DNA from: JABAAE01 sp905480545
GTDB taxonomy: Bacteria > Planctomycetota > Planctomycetia > Pirellulales > Pirellulaceae
Assembly: GCA_943788025.1 (NCBI GenBank)
Contig: CALSOR010000004.1
Location: forward strand, 744,001 to 808,000
Direction of reading: 5' to 3'
Length of the DNA: 64,000 bases
A model generated the notes under the pieces. It did not search any database. It saw only the letters and a list, made by a program, of their open reading frames with translations, and was not told where the DNA came from. Position numbers and translations under genes: made by a program. Every line of letters starts with the position of its first letter. Within the stretch, counting starts at the first letter, position 1. Of the stretch, positions 9,271 to 18,872 are shown one piece after another.

Positions 9271-10698
9271 GTGGCTGTAACCGAAAAAAATCAGTGGCTA
9301 CACATTCTTCTTATCCTTTTTGTGATTCTTGCAGTTGCAGGTTCCGTGACCACTTATCTAAGCGTGACAAGCGCTTACGAGTCCGCGGCAAAAGCAAAAA
9401 CGCAGACGGATGAAGCAAAAAAGCAAACCGAAATTGTGAAAGTAGCAGAAGAACTAACCGGTATGGCGGTCGCATTTTCTGGCGTTCCCGGCGTCGATGC
9501 ACCCACGATCGACGAAGCCAAAGCGGGAGTCGAAAGCATTCGACGCAGCACTGCAAATTTCGATGCCCTGCAGTCGCAATTCTTGGTACCCGCCGAGGAA
9601 ATGCTGAAAATCTACGAATCAGACATGAAAGATGCACCTCAGGGCGTGGAAACGTGGCGTTCACTGGCCACCTATCTCGTCAATGTTGTGAACAGCAAAA
9701 ACAAAACGATTCAGGAGAAAGACGATCAGAATGCTCGAACCAAGGCCGAAGCTGACACGAAAGTGAAAGAGGCGGAAACGGAACGAGACACAGCTGTAAC
9801 TGCAAAAAACAAAGCTGAATCCGATTTGGCTGCTGAACAACAAAAGTATGCAGCGGACATCAAAAAATTGAATGATCAACTCGCGTCCCTGACGCAATCA
9901 ACCGCGGACAACAATCGAAAATTCTCCAGCGACGTTCAGAAAGAACAAGAAGAACGTAAAAAGTTAGCCTCGGTTATCAACGTGCAGAAAACCACTATTG
10001 AAAAACAATCGGATATTATCTCGACTTTGACCCGCACCGATTTTGAAATTCCAGATGGACGAATCACAAGTGTGAACGGAGCAACAAAAATTGTTTGGTT
10101 GAATCTCGGGTACTTGGACGCACTTCCGAACCAAATCAAATTTAATGTTTACGATTCGCAAGCAGCAGCTTTTGATGAAAACGCGAAAAAGGGCGAAATC
10201 AAAATTCAGCGAATTGTTGGACCCCACACCGCCGAAGCAATCATCATCGAAAAGGACAATTCGAATCCAATTCTTCCAGATGATTTTATTTTCACACCAA
10301 CTTGGACCCCGGGACAACGCACCAAGTATTACTTGGCAGGCAAATTCGACCTGGATGGTGACGGCAAATCAGATCAGGAGCGAGTGAAGGCATTGCTCAA
10401 GCGTTCTGGTGGCGAAATTGTGGGCGAGCTTCTTCAAGATGGAACAAAGGCTGGAAACGAAATTGACCCTTACGTACGATATCTCGTGTACGGTGGCAAA
10501 CCCGACAATGCGACCTTGTCACTCGAACTTGACAAAATTCGTCAAAAGGCAAACGCGGAAGGTGTCAAGGTAATTAGTTTTGACTTGTTACTTACCAATC
10601 TTGGACTCGGAAGCGAAGCTCGAGTAATTTCCGGCGGCGTCGAAAAGAAAAACAGCTTTGCTCCACGGCGTCCCAAGACCGCGACTTTCGGCAACTAA
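9271..10698 (+). CDS. membrane-anchored coiled-coil protein of unknown function
   Basis: The protein has 475 residues, with a GTG start preceded by a good ribosome-binding site (GGAGCAAAAA directly upstream). Residues 9-31 form one transmembrane helix, and residues 35-55 begin a charged helix. Residues about 140-255 are strongly heptad-like and rich in Lys/Glu/Ala/Asp (for example 'KAEADTKVKEAETERDTAV'), so a long periplasmic coiled coil is likely. The C-terminal 220 residues form a beta-rich globular domain starting near 'DFEIPDGRITSVNG'; they include a Ca-binding-like 'DLDGDGKSD' and end in a basic tail. The start of that domain recalls planctomycete proteins of unknown function. It has its own promoter (9105-9133) and terminator (10738-10764), so it is monocistronic. 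Confidence 0.85.
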   Translation: MAVTEKNQWLHILLILFVILAVAGSVTTYLSVTSAYESAAKAKTQTDEAKKQTEIVKVAEELTGMAVAFSGVPGVDAPTIDEAKAGVESIRRSTANFDALQSQFLVPAEEMLKIYESDMKDAPQGVETWRSLATYLVNVVNSKNKTIQEKDDQNARTKAEADTKVKEAETERDTAVTAKNKAESDLAAEQQKYAADIKKLNDQLASLTQSTADNNRKFSSDVQKEQEERKKLASVINVQKTTIEKQSDIISTLTRTDFEIPDGRITSVNGATKIVWLNLGYLDALPNQIKFNVYDSQAAAFDENAKKGEIKIQRIVGPHTAEAIIIEKDNSNPILPDDFIFTPTWTPGQRTKYYLAGKFDLDGDGKSDQERVKALLKRSGGEIVGELLQDGTKAGNEIDPYVRYLVYGGKPDNATLSLELDKIRQKANAEGVKVISFDLLLTNLGLGSEARVISGGVEKKNSFAPRRPKTATFGN

Positions 10699-10737
10699 TT
10701 TTGAAAACAAGATCGCCGAATACGAATAGAAACTATG

Positions 10738-10764
10738 AAGCCCTGATCTGATCAGGGCTTTTTC
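10738..10764 (+). terminator. intrinsic terminator
   Basis: A perfect 11-base inverted repeat (10738-10748 with 10750-10760, AAGCCCTGATC paired with GATCAGGGCTT) is followed by a T run. It lies 40 bases after the stop of the coiled-coil gene on the same strand. Confidence 0.9.
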
Positions 10765-10922
10765 GTGGATGCGTTTGTAAAAATTAAAGATAATTTGAGG
10801 GATCGCTGGGTTGAGCCCAACAGTTTTTCACCCCTTTTGAACCTCGTTGCAGTCCCGTTGTTATGACTTGCTTTGCCTAATTATCTGTTGGGACAGCCAT
10901 CGTTTCACCTCTCCAATCATCG

Positions 10923-11440
10923 ATGACCGTTTATGCTTGCGTGCTCGAACAGAATGTCAAAACAGGTCGAAACGCAACTGATATCGATGGTCTGCTAACA
11001 ATAGATGGAGATGTCGACTACGCACCTCCAACAACAAGGCCCTTAAAAAGAAGCAACTCCTTAAGACTACATTCGTGGGTATTGCGGAGCGATGGCGAGC
11101 AAAACGCTGCCACGAAGCGGAGACCATTTTGTCGGACTCCATTGCTGCCCCAATCGAATTGGCGGAATTGAAATGAAGGGAAACATCAAAGAAAATGACT
11201 CGATCAATCGCTTCTCAAATAGGGACTTTATTCACGAGCAAAGTCGCGAGAGATGCTTGATTTTTAGCGATGAAGGAAAACGGTGAAGATGATAACACCA
11301 ACGAAATTTCCTACGAAAAAGGATCCTTTAGCGATGACCTTACACGTGGAATTGAAACCTTAAAATCCACTGAGGCAAAACAAAACCATCTCCGCAATGC
11401 TTTCTCTCTATTGCTAAATCGCCTGGAGATTCGAAGTTAG
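10923..11440 (+). pseudogene. decayed paralogue of the downstream exported protein gene
   Basis: The short frame from 10923 reads 'VKTGRNATDIDGLLTIDGDVDY', which lines up with 'VKIGRDTTYVDGPLTNDGYIDY' near the N-terminus of the 545-residue protein encoded at 11595. It then loses frame around 11025-11040. A second frame at 11270-11440 encodes 56 residues, beginning 'MKENGEDDNTNEISYEKGS' and then 'SDDLTRG', and resembles the C-terminus of the same protein ('NGNDNNGDGIFNEKHSDTKDDFGRG'). The parts in between are missing. I therefore read this as the two ends of an ancient tandem copy with an internal deletion and frameshifts. The similarity is by eye. Confidence 0.55.
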
Positions 11441-11594
11441 AGACTTTGTTTTTCCAGGTTATTTCGGCTTGGAATGCTACGGTTTTGTCCAGGACTCGAA
11501 GCTACTGATTCCATTTTAAAAACTTTTATTAGAAAATATCCAGAGCGTTGGCGTTACGGCTCAAACGTATGGAACCCAATTTCGAGATCACACA

Positions 11595-13232
11595 ATGAAT
11601 CACTTTTCAAAATCACTTTGCATTGCCACTGTCGCGATTTTCTGCCACGTATCGGGCCAATGGAACAATGCACAAGAGATCAAGCCAAAGGTCAAAATAG
11701 GTCGCGATACGACATACGTGGATGGGCCGCTCACTAACGATGGTTACATCGATTACATCGCGCACTTCAATAAGGTATTGTCGGACGGCGTCACCCCGCA
11801 GAATAACGCAGCGGTCCTATTGGTGCAGACGTATCCTGGTGAGATCACTTCCGAAAAATTCATGAAGCGGTTCTGCAAGGCACTCGGCATTAAACCGGTT
11901 CCGCTTGATGGAGATCATTATGAGGATTTGTTCAAATTCTTGCGGCGACGTGATGGCATTACCGAAAACACTACCCCAGAAGAGAGGACAAGGCTTGCTG
12001 ATAAGCACGAGGCGATCTGGGAACGGGTGATGGCAGATGTCTGGACCGCAAAATCACATCCAGAGGTGAAAGAATGGCTAGACGAAAACAAAAAGCACTT
12101 TGATACGGTTCGCCGAGCCTCGCTTCGAAAGCGGTACTATCATCCGATGCTAAGCGACGATGACGACGACAGCACAATGCTCATTGCAGTTCTTTTGCCT
12201 CAGATTCAGTCGAGCCGCGAATATGCGAGAGCACTCACGATCCGTTCCAACTACTATCTCGGGATCGGCGAACATGAAAAAAGTGTCGAAGATATCCTGA
12301 CGATGCGACGGTTAGGCAACCTAATTGCTCAAGGGGGGACACTTGTCGAGCAACTGGTTGGGATTGCAATTTTGGGAATCGCCCAAAGCGTCGAAGAAAG
12401 AGTTGCGCTATCCGGAAAATTGACTTCCAAAGAACTTTTGGCCTATCGGGCAAAAATGTCCCAAACGCGAGTCGCTTCCAACGTTTTAAAAAGCTTTGAT
12501 GAATTTGAGCGATTGACTTATTTAGATAGTGTCCAGCAAGTCATGAAGGGAGGAATGCGAACTCTAAACCAAATGATGGGTGGTGCAGGAGGAGGAGGAG
12601 GAGGAGAAACTCAACAAACGCGGATGAAAGAGTTGCTCGACAGAGCGGTCACATCCTCAACGGATTGGACCGTCACGATGCAGATTGGCAACAAAATGTT
12701 TGACAAATTCAGTGACACCCTGAATACGGACGATTGGATTGAGCGTGAAAAAGCCATGGCAAGTATGGAAGAAGAGCTGAAAAAAATGTCCGCTTCGATT
12801 GACACCACAACGGCCATTCAAGCCTTCCTTGGTGGTCCCGAATTTCGTGGCAAGATGATGGGCCGAATTTTTGTCTCGCTGCTTATGCCAGCGTTGAGCG
12901 CAGTAACTTCAGCGGAGCACAGAGTCCAAATATCCGACGACCTCAGCTACTTCGTTCTGTCGATCGCGGCGTTCCAGGATGAGGTCGGACGTTATCCGAA
13001 CTCACTTGGGGAATTGTCCGAAAAAATTGCTGGTGATTATCCAATCGATCGCTACTCAAACAAAGCCTTCCTCTATCGCTCAAACGGAGATGGATTCATT
13101 GTTTATAGCGTTGGTAAAAACGGAAACGACAACAACGGAGATGGTATCTTCAACGAAAAGCATTCAGACACCAAAGACGATTTCGGCCGGGGCTACAAAT
13201 CCTCGAAAACCTTGGGTAATGCGACAAAGTAA
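11595..13232 (+). CDS. exported planctomycete protein of unknown function
   Basis: The protein has 545 residues, and its N-terminus (about 1-27, hydrophobic 'LCIATVAIFCHVSGQ') resembles a signal peptide. No enzyme motif was recognised. The body is predicted mostly helical. A Gly-rich linker 'GGAGGGGGG' (about 329-337) is encoded by a GGA repeat at 12587-12606. The C-terminus, 'VGRYPNSLGELSEKI' then 'NGDGFIVYSVGKNGNDNNGDG', is of the type found at the end of many planctomycete exported proteins with a type-II-secretion pseudopilin-like tail. A decayed copy of the gene lies immediately upstream. Function unknown. Confidence 0.8.
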   Translation: MNHFSKSLCIATVAIFCHVSGQWNNAQEIKPKVKIGRDTTYVDGPLTNDGYIDYIAHFNKVLSDGVTPQNNAAVLLVQTYPGEITSEKFMKRFCKALGIKPVPLDGDHYEDLFKFLRRRDGITENTTPEERTRLADKHEAIWERVMADVWTAKSHPEVKEWLDENKKHFDTVRRASLRKRYYHPMLSDDDDDSTMLIAVLLPQIQSSREYARALTIRSNYYLGIGEHEKSVEDILTMRRLGNLIAQGGTLVEQLVGIAILGIAQSVEERVALSGKLTSKELLAYRAKMSQTRVASNVLKSFDEFERLTYLDSVQQVMKGGMRTLNQMMGGAGGGGGGETQQTRMKELLDRAVTSSTDWTVTMQIGNKMFDKFSDTLNTDDWIEREKAMASMEEELKKMSASIDTTTAIQAFLGGPEFRGKMMGRIFVSLLMPALSAVTSAEHRVQISDDLSYFVLSIAAFQDEVGRYPNSLGELSEKIAGDYPIDRYSNKAFLYRSNGDGFIVYSVGKNGNDNNGDGIFNEKHSDTKDDFGRGYKSSKTLGNATK

Positions 13233-13355
13233 TTCTTAACGATGGGGGCGGTGCATTCTAAACCGTGACTTGAATTTTTGAGCGTTTGAATGCCGCCCTC
13301 GTGTGCTCCGTCCATGACAAAAAGTACGGTATGTGTGTCATCAATTTTTGAGAAA

Positions 13356-14757
13356 TCAAGCAATGATTTCTTTGATGACTTGCCCGCCGAATTGACTGAG
13401 TTGCTTGAAGCGACCAGCGTGATAATAAGTTAACTTGTTGTCGTCCAAGCCAAGCAATCGAAGCAAGGTAACGTGCACGTCACGCAGCGGATGGACACAT
13501 TCAACGGCTTTTTCACCGATCTCGTCTGTTCCGCCGATTGTATGGCCGGCATTCACGCCGCCACCAGCAAACCACATCGCCATGGCTTTCGCATTATGAT
13601 CTCGGCCATAGGATTTACCGCCACCCGCGAATTCCATTGTCTGGCGTTCTACCGAATTCACCACAAAAGAACACCAGAGTGTCCTTCAACATATCTCGTT
13701 GTTTAAGGTCCGATAACAAGGCTGCGATCGGTTTATCGACGCTTTTGATTAGCGATCCATGTGCACGCTCAATGTAATCATGACTGTCCCAGTTTCCCGC
13801 ATACGCTTGGACAAATCGCACACCTTTTTCGACCAACCTTCTTGCCAAAAGGCACTTACGACCGAATGAATCCGTTTTGGAGTCGCCAACGCCGTACATT
13901 TGAAGCGTCTTTTTATCTTCATTTGCCAAATCGAGCAGTTCGGGTACTTCGGTTTGCATCTTAAAGGCAAGTTCGTACGAGTTCATTCGCGCTTCCAATT
14001 CACTTCGCATTGGCCGCTTGGCCAAGTGCAATCCATTTAATTTTGCGAGCAAATCCAGGCTCTTGCGTTGCTCAGGGCGAGAAACATGATCGGGAGGATT
14101 CAAATCAAGAATCGGGCTTCCAGTCGGACGAAGCGGCGTGCCCTGAAACTGCGCTGGTAAGAATCCGTTTGACCAATTCGCTGCACCACCCTGAGGGTAA
14201 CTGCTTCTAGGCAAAACGATAAAACCTGGTAGGTTTTCGTTAACGGTTCCCAATCCATACGTCACCCATGAACCGACACCAGGATCCCCACCGAATCGGT
14301 TGCCTGTATTGATGTGATAACAGGCAGTCGGATGATTGACCGATTCAGCCTGTGCACCACGGAAGAAACAAATATCGTCAACACGCTTCTTGAGATGCAC
14401 CCATTGATCACAAATATCTGCGCCACTCTCTCCAGCTTTTTCAAACTTAAACGGCGTTTTGACAAAGTACCGTTTACCTGAAGACATCGCACTTTGCTCT
14501 TTCCCGGATCGGGAAAACTCCTGGAGATGCCGCTTGGTTAATTCCGGCTTGGGATCAAATGTATCAATATGCGATGGCCCACCTTCCATCATCAGGAAAA
14601 TACAACGTTTCGCCTTTGCCGGGAAGTGTGATCGGGGGACAATCGATGACGCTTCGTCATCCGCGCAAAGCAGTGACGAAAACGCTACACTCCCGAGAGA
14701 GGCTCCAAGGCCAAACATGACGTCACGTCGACTCTTCATAGGGGTATTATTTTCCAT
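13356..14757 (-). pseudogene. DUF1501 protein, frameshifted near its C-terminus
   Basis: DUF1501 proteins are Tat-exported members of the alkaline-phosphatase/sulfatase-like superfamily that are very common in planctomycetes and usually sit beside DUF1549/DUF1553 genes, as here. The N-terminus from ATG 14757 shows a twin-arginine-like signal 'SRRDVMFGLGASLGSVAF'; then come 'MMEGGPSHIDTFDPKP' and 'FFCGEFGRTPDNGIRG'. At about 13640-13655 the frame runs into a stop, and the rest of the family sequence ('YGRDHNAKAMAMWFAGGGV' to the terminal 'FKQLSQFGGQVIKEII') continues in another frame down to 13356. One extra base, or two missing bases, in the G-rich run explains it. ATG 14757 lies 4 bases after the stop of the upstream gene, so the two are co-transcribed. 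Confidence 0.85.
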
Positions 14758-14761
14758 CTCG

Positions 14762-17482
14762 CTAATCCAAGTACACGAATTCATTCGAATTAAACAACGC
14801 AACGCAAATTTGTGCCAAGCCGCGCGTCGATGCATCAACTTGATGAGGCTGTAAATCTGGAATGTATTGCTCGAAAGCTGGCATGAATTCAAGAAATTCA
14901 TACGGCTCTCCTGTTTTTTCAGCCATTACAGTCCGCTTAATTTCTGATTCTAATTTTTTTGGAACGTAGGACTTTTTGGCTTCGTTCATTGTTGCCATCC
15001 TCCAATGCTCCAAACAAAATTCCAACTCCTCATTTGATGCATCTCGGCCCATTGCGATTTGAAACGCACGGCTTAGAGTCACGCGTTCGGAACGCTTTTC
15101 AGACATCAGTTTTTTGGCAAACGCCAATCCACGACTCTGGACACTTCCCGAATTCATAAGGGTAAGAGCTTGTGGCGTGACCGTTGAAATTTCGCGGCAT
15201 TCACACGACTTATCTGGCCCAGGTTGATTAAATGTTTCAAAAAACGGGTCCCTCAGGCCCCGGCGTTTTTCACCATAAATGCTTCTTCGATTCCTTAAAT
15301 CCGGGTGAGAATCAGGTTCGTAGACCGATGCCGTTCCGCCCATGATCTGTCGTGGCTGTGTTGCAACCTCCGAGTTGATTTCAGGTCGACATGGAATTCC
15401 ACCAATCTGTCGATTCAACTCACCACTACCGACTAACATCGCATCGCGAATTTCTTCCGCAGTCAATCGCCGTGGTAGAAACGTCGCGTAGAAATCCAGC
15501 TTCGGATCCTTGACTCGAACCGCAGTCATTTGATCATGTCTCGAACTACGTCTGTATGCCCGAGAAGTAACGAGTAAGCGATTGAGCCTCTTTATCGACC
15601 ACCCGCTCTTCATAAACCAATCAGCTAAATAATCGAGCAACTCCGGGTGAGTCGGCAGCGCGCCCGTTGCACCAAAGTTATTCGGATTTCCGGCAATGCC
15701 TTTCCCAAAATGCCATGACCAAATTCGATTCACAATGACGCGAGCAGTGAGCGGATTTTTTTTGTCAACAATCCACTCCGCAAGTGCAAGTCGCCTCTCT
15801 CCCTTTCCTGAAGGAAAAACAGGCTGATCCATTCCGCCCAAATAAACGGCCGCGCTAATCGGTCCCGGCGTAACAGGGGCACCAAACGAAAAAGCATCGC
15901 CGCCTGTCAGAATTACATCGTTTTCAATCACTCCTTTTTTCCATGGATCCTTCGGAACAAACAATCGTTTGTTGACGGCTACGCGAGAGATCGTTTTTCC
16001 AGAATAAACACCAAACGCAATTGGCTTTACTCTGTCCAACTCCCATTGATGAAGCGAAATGTTCTTGTTGATCCTCGCGAGCGATGCTTCATCACCGGGC
16101 TCCAAACCGTTATCGCCAACCTTGGCATCACCCGTTTCTTGTTTTTGTTGTTTTGCAACTCGCGCCCTGAGATTATCTCTTTGTTTTTGATAGGCCTGAA
16201 TCTTGGCCATTGTCCATTCGTATGATGGCTTAAAACCGGTTTTATTCTCAGACTTTAGAAACGGGGCATTTCTTTCGGTAAATTGCGTTGCCGAAAAAAC
16301 CGCCATCATGCTGTAGTAATCGCGGGTTGGAAGAGGATCGAATTTGTGGTCATGACATTTGCAACACTGCAGTGGATGAGCCAAGAACGTTTGCCCAACG
16401 GAATCAGTAACATCATCAAGCCATTGCTGTCGGGTCACACGAAATACGCTCATTGCAGTTTGCTCCCACGGGCCCATTCGCAAGAAGCCGGTCGCAATCA
16501 AGTTCTCGGTATTCGAGTCGTCCATCTCATCGCCCGCAATTTGTTGGCGAACAAATTCGTTGAAGGGTTTATCCGCGTTAAAAGAGCGGATGACATAATC
16601 GCGATATCGCCAAGCGTTGGGCCGTGGGTAATCATTGGCGAACCCGGCCGAATCCGAATACCTCGCCACATCCAACCATTGTCGCCCGAAATGCTCGCCG
16701 TAATGAGGTGATGTCATTAGTTCGTTGGCAAACGCCGTTACAAATGCCGCTTCATTTTCTGCATAAAGCTCACGATAAGTTTTCTTTTTGGAGGGATTCA
16801 GCAGCAACGCAGTCGGTGGCAAACCGGTCAGGTTGAAACTCAAACGCCGCACCAACTCGTCAAATCCCGCCGAGGGTGCTGCCTCAATTGCTCTTTCCTT
16901 TAACGCTTGGTCCAGAAACCAATCTACGGGATGCTCAGACTCGGGAACGCCGACCACTCGCAACGGCCTATATGCCCAGAGTTGTTTCGATTGGTACCGA
17001 CGATTCGTCCAATCATCACCAAGTCCCCCGGAGGTGTTGACCGTTTCCCCTTCTGCATATTCGACCTGAATCTCAGCGACTCGCTTATCCGTTGGCCACG
17101 GGGCACCTTCGTTGATCCAATCGCGAATCCAATTCATCTGCTCTAAAGAAAGCTTTTCTGATTCCTTGGGAGGCATCTCGAAACCCTCTTCCGAACGCGT
17201 CGTCACAATGTGCAAATAGCTGTCGACTCCGGAACCGGGTTTCAACACGTCTTCACCAAAGGCATCACCACCTCGTTGAAGTGACTCACGAGACCGAATA
17301 TCGAAACCGCCCTCGATGTCGTCAGGCTTATCCCCGTGACATGAACTACACTTCTCTGCAAACAGACGGTTAATTTTTAACGCAAATAGCTTTTCGCCTT
17401 TGGTCGGCTCATCGGCAAATAGGGATGGCGAACCGTGCAAAACCGCACAAAAAAACAAAACGGCATAAACGATTGGGTTCAT
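14762..17482 (-). CDS. DUF1549/DUF1553 protein with N-terminal planctomycete cytochrome c motif
   Basis: The protein has 906 residues and is exported: a signal peptide covers about residues 1-24. An N-terminal cytochrome-c-like domain (PSCyt1 type) has the haem-binding 'CSSCHGDKP' near residue 41 and a distal Met in 'FEMPPKES'. DUF1549 follows ('LVRRLSFNLTGLPPT', 'YGEHFGRQWLDVARYSDS', 'CCKCHDHKFDPLPTRDYY') and then DUF1553 ('NPLTARVIVNRIWSWHFG', 'FETFNQPGPDKSCECR'). This architecture is characteristic of planctomycetes and normally pairs with DUF1501, the next gene 4 bases downstream. A role in extracellular polysaccharide breakdown is often proposed, but the reaction is unknown. Confidence 0.95.
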   Translation of the reverse strand: MNPIVYAVLFFCAVLHGSPSLFADEPTKGEKLFALKINRLFAEKCSSCHGDKPDDIEGGFDIRSRESLQRGGDAFGEDVLKPGSGVDSYLHIVTTRSEEGFEMPPKESEKLSLEQMNWIRDWINEGAPWPTDKRVAEIQVEYAEGETVNTSGGLGDDWTNRRYQSKQLWAYRPLRVVGVPESEHPVDWFLDQALKERAIEAAPSAGFDELVRRLSFNLTGLPPTALLLNPSKKKTYRELYAENEAAFVTAFANELMTSPHYGEHFGRQWLDVARYSDSAGFANDYPRPNAWRYRDYVIRSFNADKPFNEFVRQQIAGDEMDDSNTENLIATGFLRMGPWEQTAMSVFRVTRQQWLDDVTDSVGQTFLAHPLQCCKCHDHKFDPLPTRDYYSMMAVFSATQFTERNAPFLKSENKTGFKPSYEWTMAKIQAYQKQRDNLRARVAKQQKQETGDAKVGDNGLEPGDEASLARINKNISLHQWELDRVKPIAFGVYSGKTISRVAVNKRLFVPKDPWKKGVIENDVILTGGDAFSFGAPVTPGPISAAVYLGGMDQPVFPSGKGERRLALAEWIVDKKNPLTARVIVNRIWSWHFGKGIAGNPNNFGATGALPTHPELLDYLADWFMKSGWSIKRLNRLLVTSRAYRRSSRHDQMTAVRVKDPKLDFYATFLPRRLTAEEIRDAMLVGSGELNRQIGGIPCRPEINSEVATQPRQIMGGTASVYEPDSHPDLRNRRSIYGEKRRGLRDPFFETFNQPGPDKSCECREISTVTPQALTLMNSGSVQSRGLAFAKKLMSEKRSERVTLSRAFQIAMGRDASNEELEFCLEHWRMATMNEAKKSYVPKKLESEIKRTVMAEKTGEPYEFLEFMPAFEQYIPDLQPHQVDASTRGLAQICVALFNSNEFVYLD

Positions 17483-17674
17483 ATGAGAGACATCTTCAAT
17501 GGAACGTGTTTTCTTTATCCGAAGTGAATCGGTTCGGTTCCCCTATTCTACAATGACTCGATCGGAAACAAAGATTTTCAAGAGATGACACCCCAAAAAA
17601 GCAGATGCAAAACCCCCGCCCTTTTAAAACGTTGTCTCGTGCGACGAATAACCTCAACGATCAATTGCGTCAGC

Positions 17675-18811
17675 CTATTTGATTTTCTCAATTGGCTCAA
17701 CATCCTTGGCCGAATCCTCTAACGCTGAATCCTCTAAGTGCGGACTTCGCATCTCTTCAAACAACCTGAACTGCGAAGCGATTGCCTTAGTGAGCATTGT
17801 GGTCACATGGCGAACTCCGCCCATCAATTTCACTTTGACTCGTGCGGTCTTTCCGTTGCTCGAAGCACTCGTTGCCCCAAGAATTTGATCCCCCAGGTCT
17901 AGAGCTTTGTTGTAAAGTTCCAAACGAACAACCATGGCTTTTTTGAATTCAGGTGGAAAATTTGGCCCGGCAAGATCATTCATTTGATTGGCCTGCATCT
18001 TAAGTGCATCACGTCCTAGCGGAATCGAGGCCTTTCCGAATTCGGCAAGGAACTTCGTTTTGCTCGCAACCTTCTTCGCCGCAGCTTCCGATTTACAATT
18101 CAGCTGAATAAACATCGGCGTGCTTGATTTAACCTGCGTCTGAAAGAACCCTGAATCAGCTTCCCCATAGACCTTTTCCAGGTTAATGGGTGTTACAGTC
18201 ATTTCTTGTTGTATCTCGGCAAGGATCGTCGCAAAGGCTTTGGTATTCTGAAATGCCCCAATGATCTCCGAACCTGGCGTGGCAGAATTAAGCAAGGCAC
18301 TGACAGGAGAATCACCTTCCTTCTCTTTCATCAGTGAATTCAACGTGGGTGTCTTTGCCATTACAACAGTCTTCCCGTCTGGAAAAAAAATTGATGGCTG
18401 ATAATTGCTGCTCGACTGATGGAACTTTTTACCTTCAAAAGTTGCATCCTCGAATTCCAAGCCTTGTTTTTTCAAAAAAGCAGCTTGGTCAATTGCTTTA
18501 GAAAAATTCATCACCAAAGCAAATGAATCTTCGTCAAATTGAGCTGGATCCGCACCTTCACCAAACTGCAAGGTTACCGTTTTCAGGTTCATCAGGTCGA
18601 TGCCAGCCTGTTTTTTCAACCCCTTCGCAATATCCTCGACGTCCTTCGAGCCCATCCTTTCGTACGACACCAATTTTTGGATGTCAAACTGAAGCACAAG
18701 AAACGAACTTTCAGAGACGTAACGAGTGTCAACTTTTCCCATTTGAGAAAAACTGAGTTTCGGTAACAAGCAAACAGCGACAAGTGAAATCGTAAAAATT
18801 AGAGCCCGCAT
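17675..18811 (-). CDS. exported protein, tandem paralogue A
   Basis: The protein has 378 residues, with a signal peptide in residues 1-22 ending near 'LSFSQ'. The mature part begins 'MGKVDTRYVSESSFLVLQF', nearly the same as the start of the upstream neighbour ('MGKVDTSFVSDDSFFVVRV'). The two align along most of their length, for example 'RMGSKDVEDIAKGLKKQAG' with 'PMGSKDLEMLAKPLKEEAG'. No catalytic motif was recognised. It ends in an acidic tail containing a 15-base duplication ('LEDSALEDSA'). The gap to its paralogue is about 60 bases, so they are probably one operon. Function unknown. Confidence 0.8.
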   Translation of the reverse strand: MRALIFTISLVAVCLLPKLSFSQMGKVDTRYVSESSFLVLQFDIQKLVSYERMGSKDVEDIAKGLKKQAGIDLMNLKTVTLQFGEGADPAQFDEDSFALVMNFSKAIDQAAFLKKQGLEFEDATFEGKKFHQSSSNYQPSIFFPDGKTVVMAKTPTLNSLMKEKEGDSPVSALLNSATPGSEIIGAFQNTKAFATILAEIQQEMTVTPINLEKVYGEADSGFFQTQVKSSTPMFIQLNCKSEAAAKKVASKTKFLAEFGKASIPLGRDALKMQANQMNDLAGPNFPPEFKKAMVVRLELYNKALDLGDQILGATSASSNGKTARVKVKLMGGVRHVTTMLTKAIASQFRLFEEMRSPHLEDSALEDSAKDVEPIEKIK

Positions 18812-18872
18812 TATTTCCCATTCGTAACCATGGAACGTTGAATTGCGTCAATAAATCGGATTGATTGCATGC

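Noticed and set aside
13245..13300. possible hairpin GGGCGGTGCATTC with GAATGCCGCCC
   Set aside because: The arms are about 30 bases apart with a bulge and no T run; too weak to call as a terminator.
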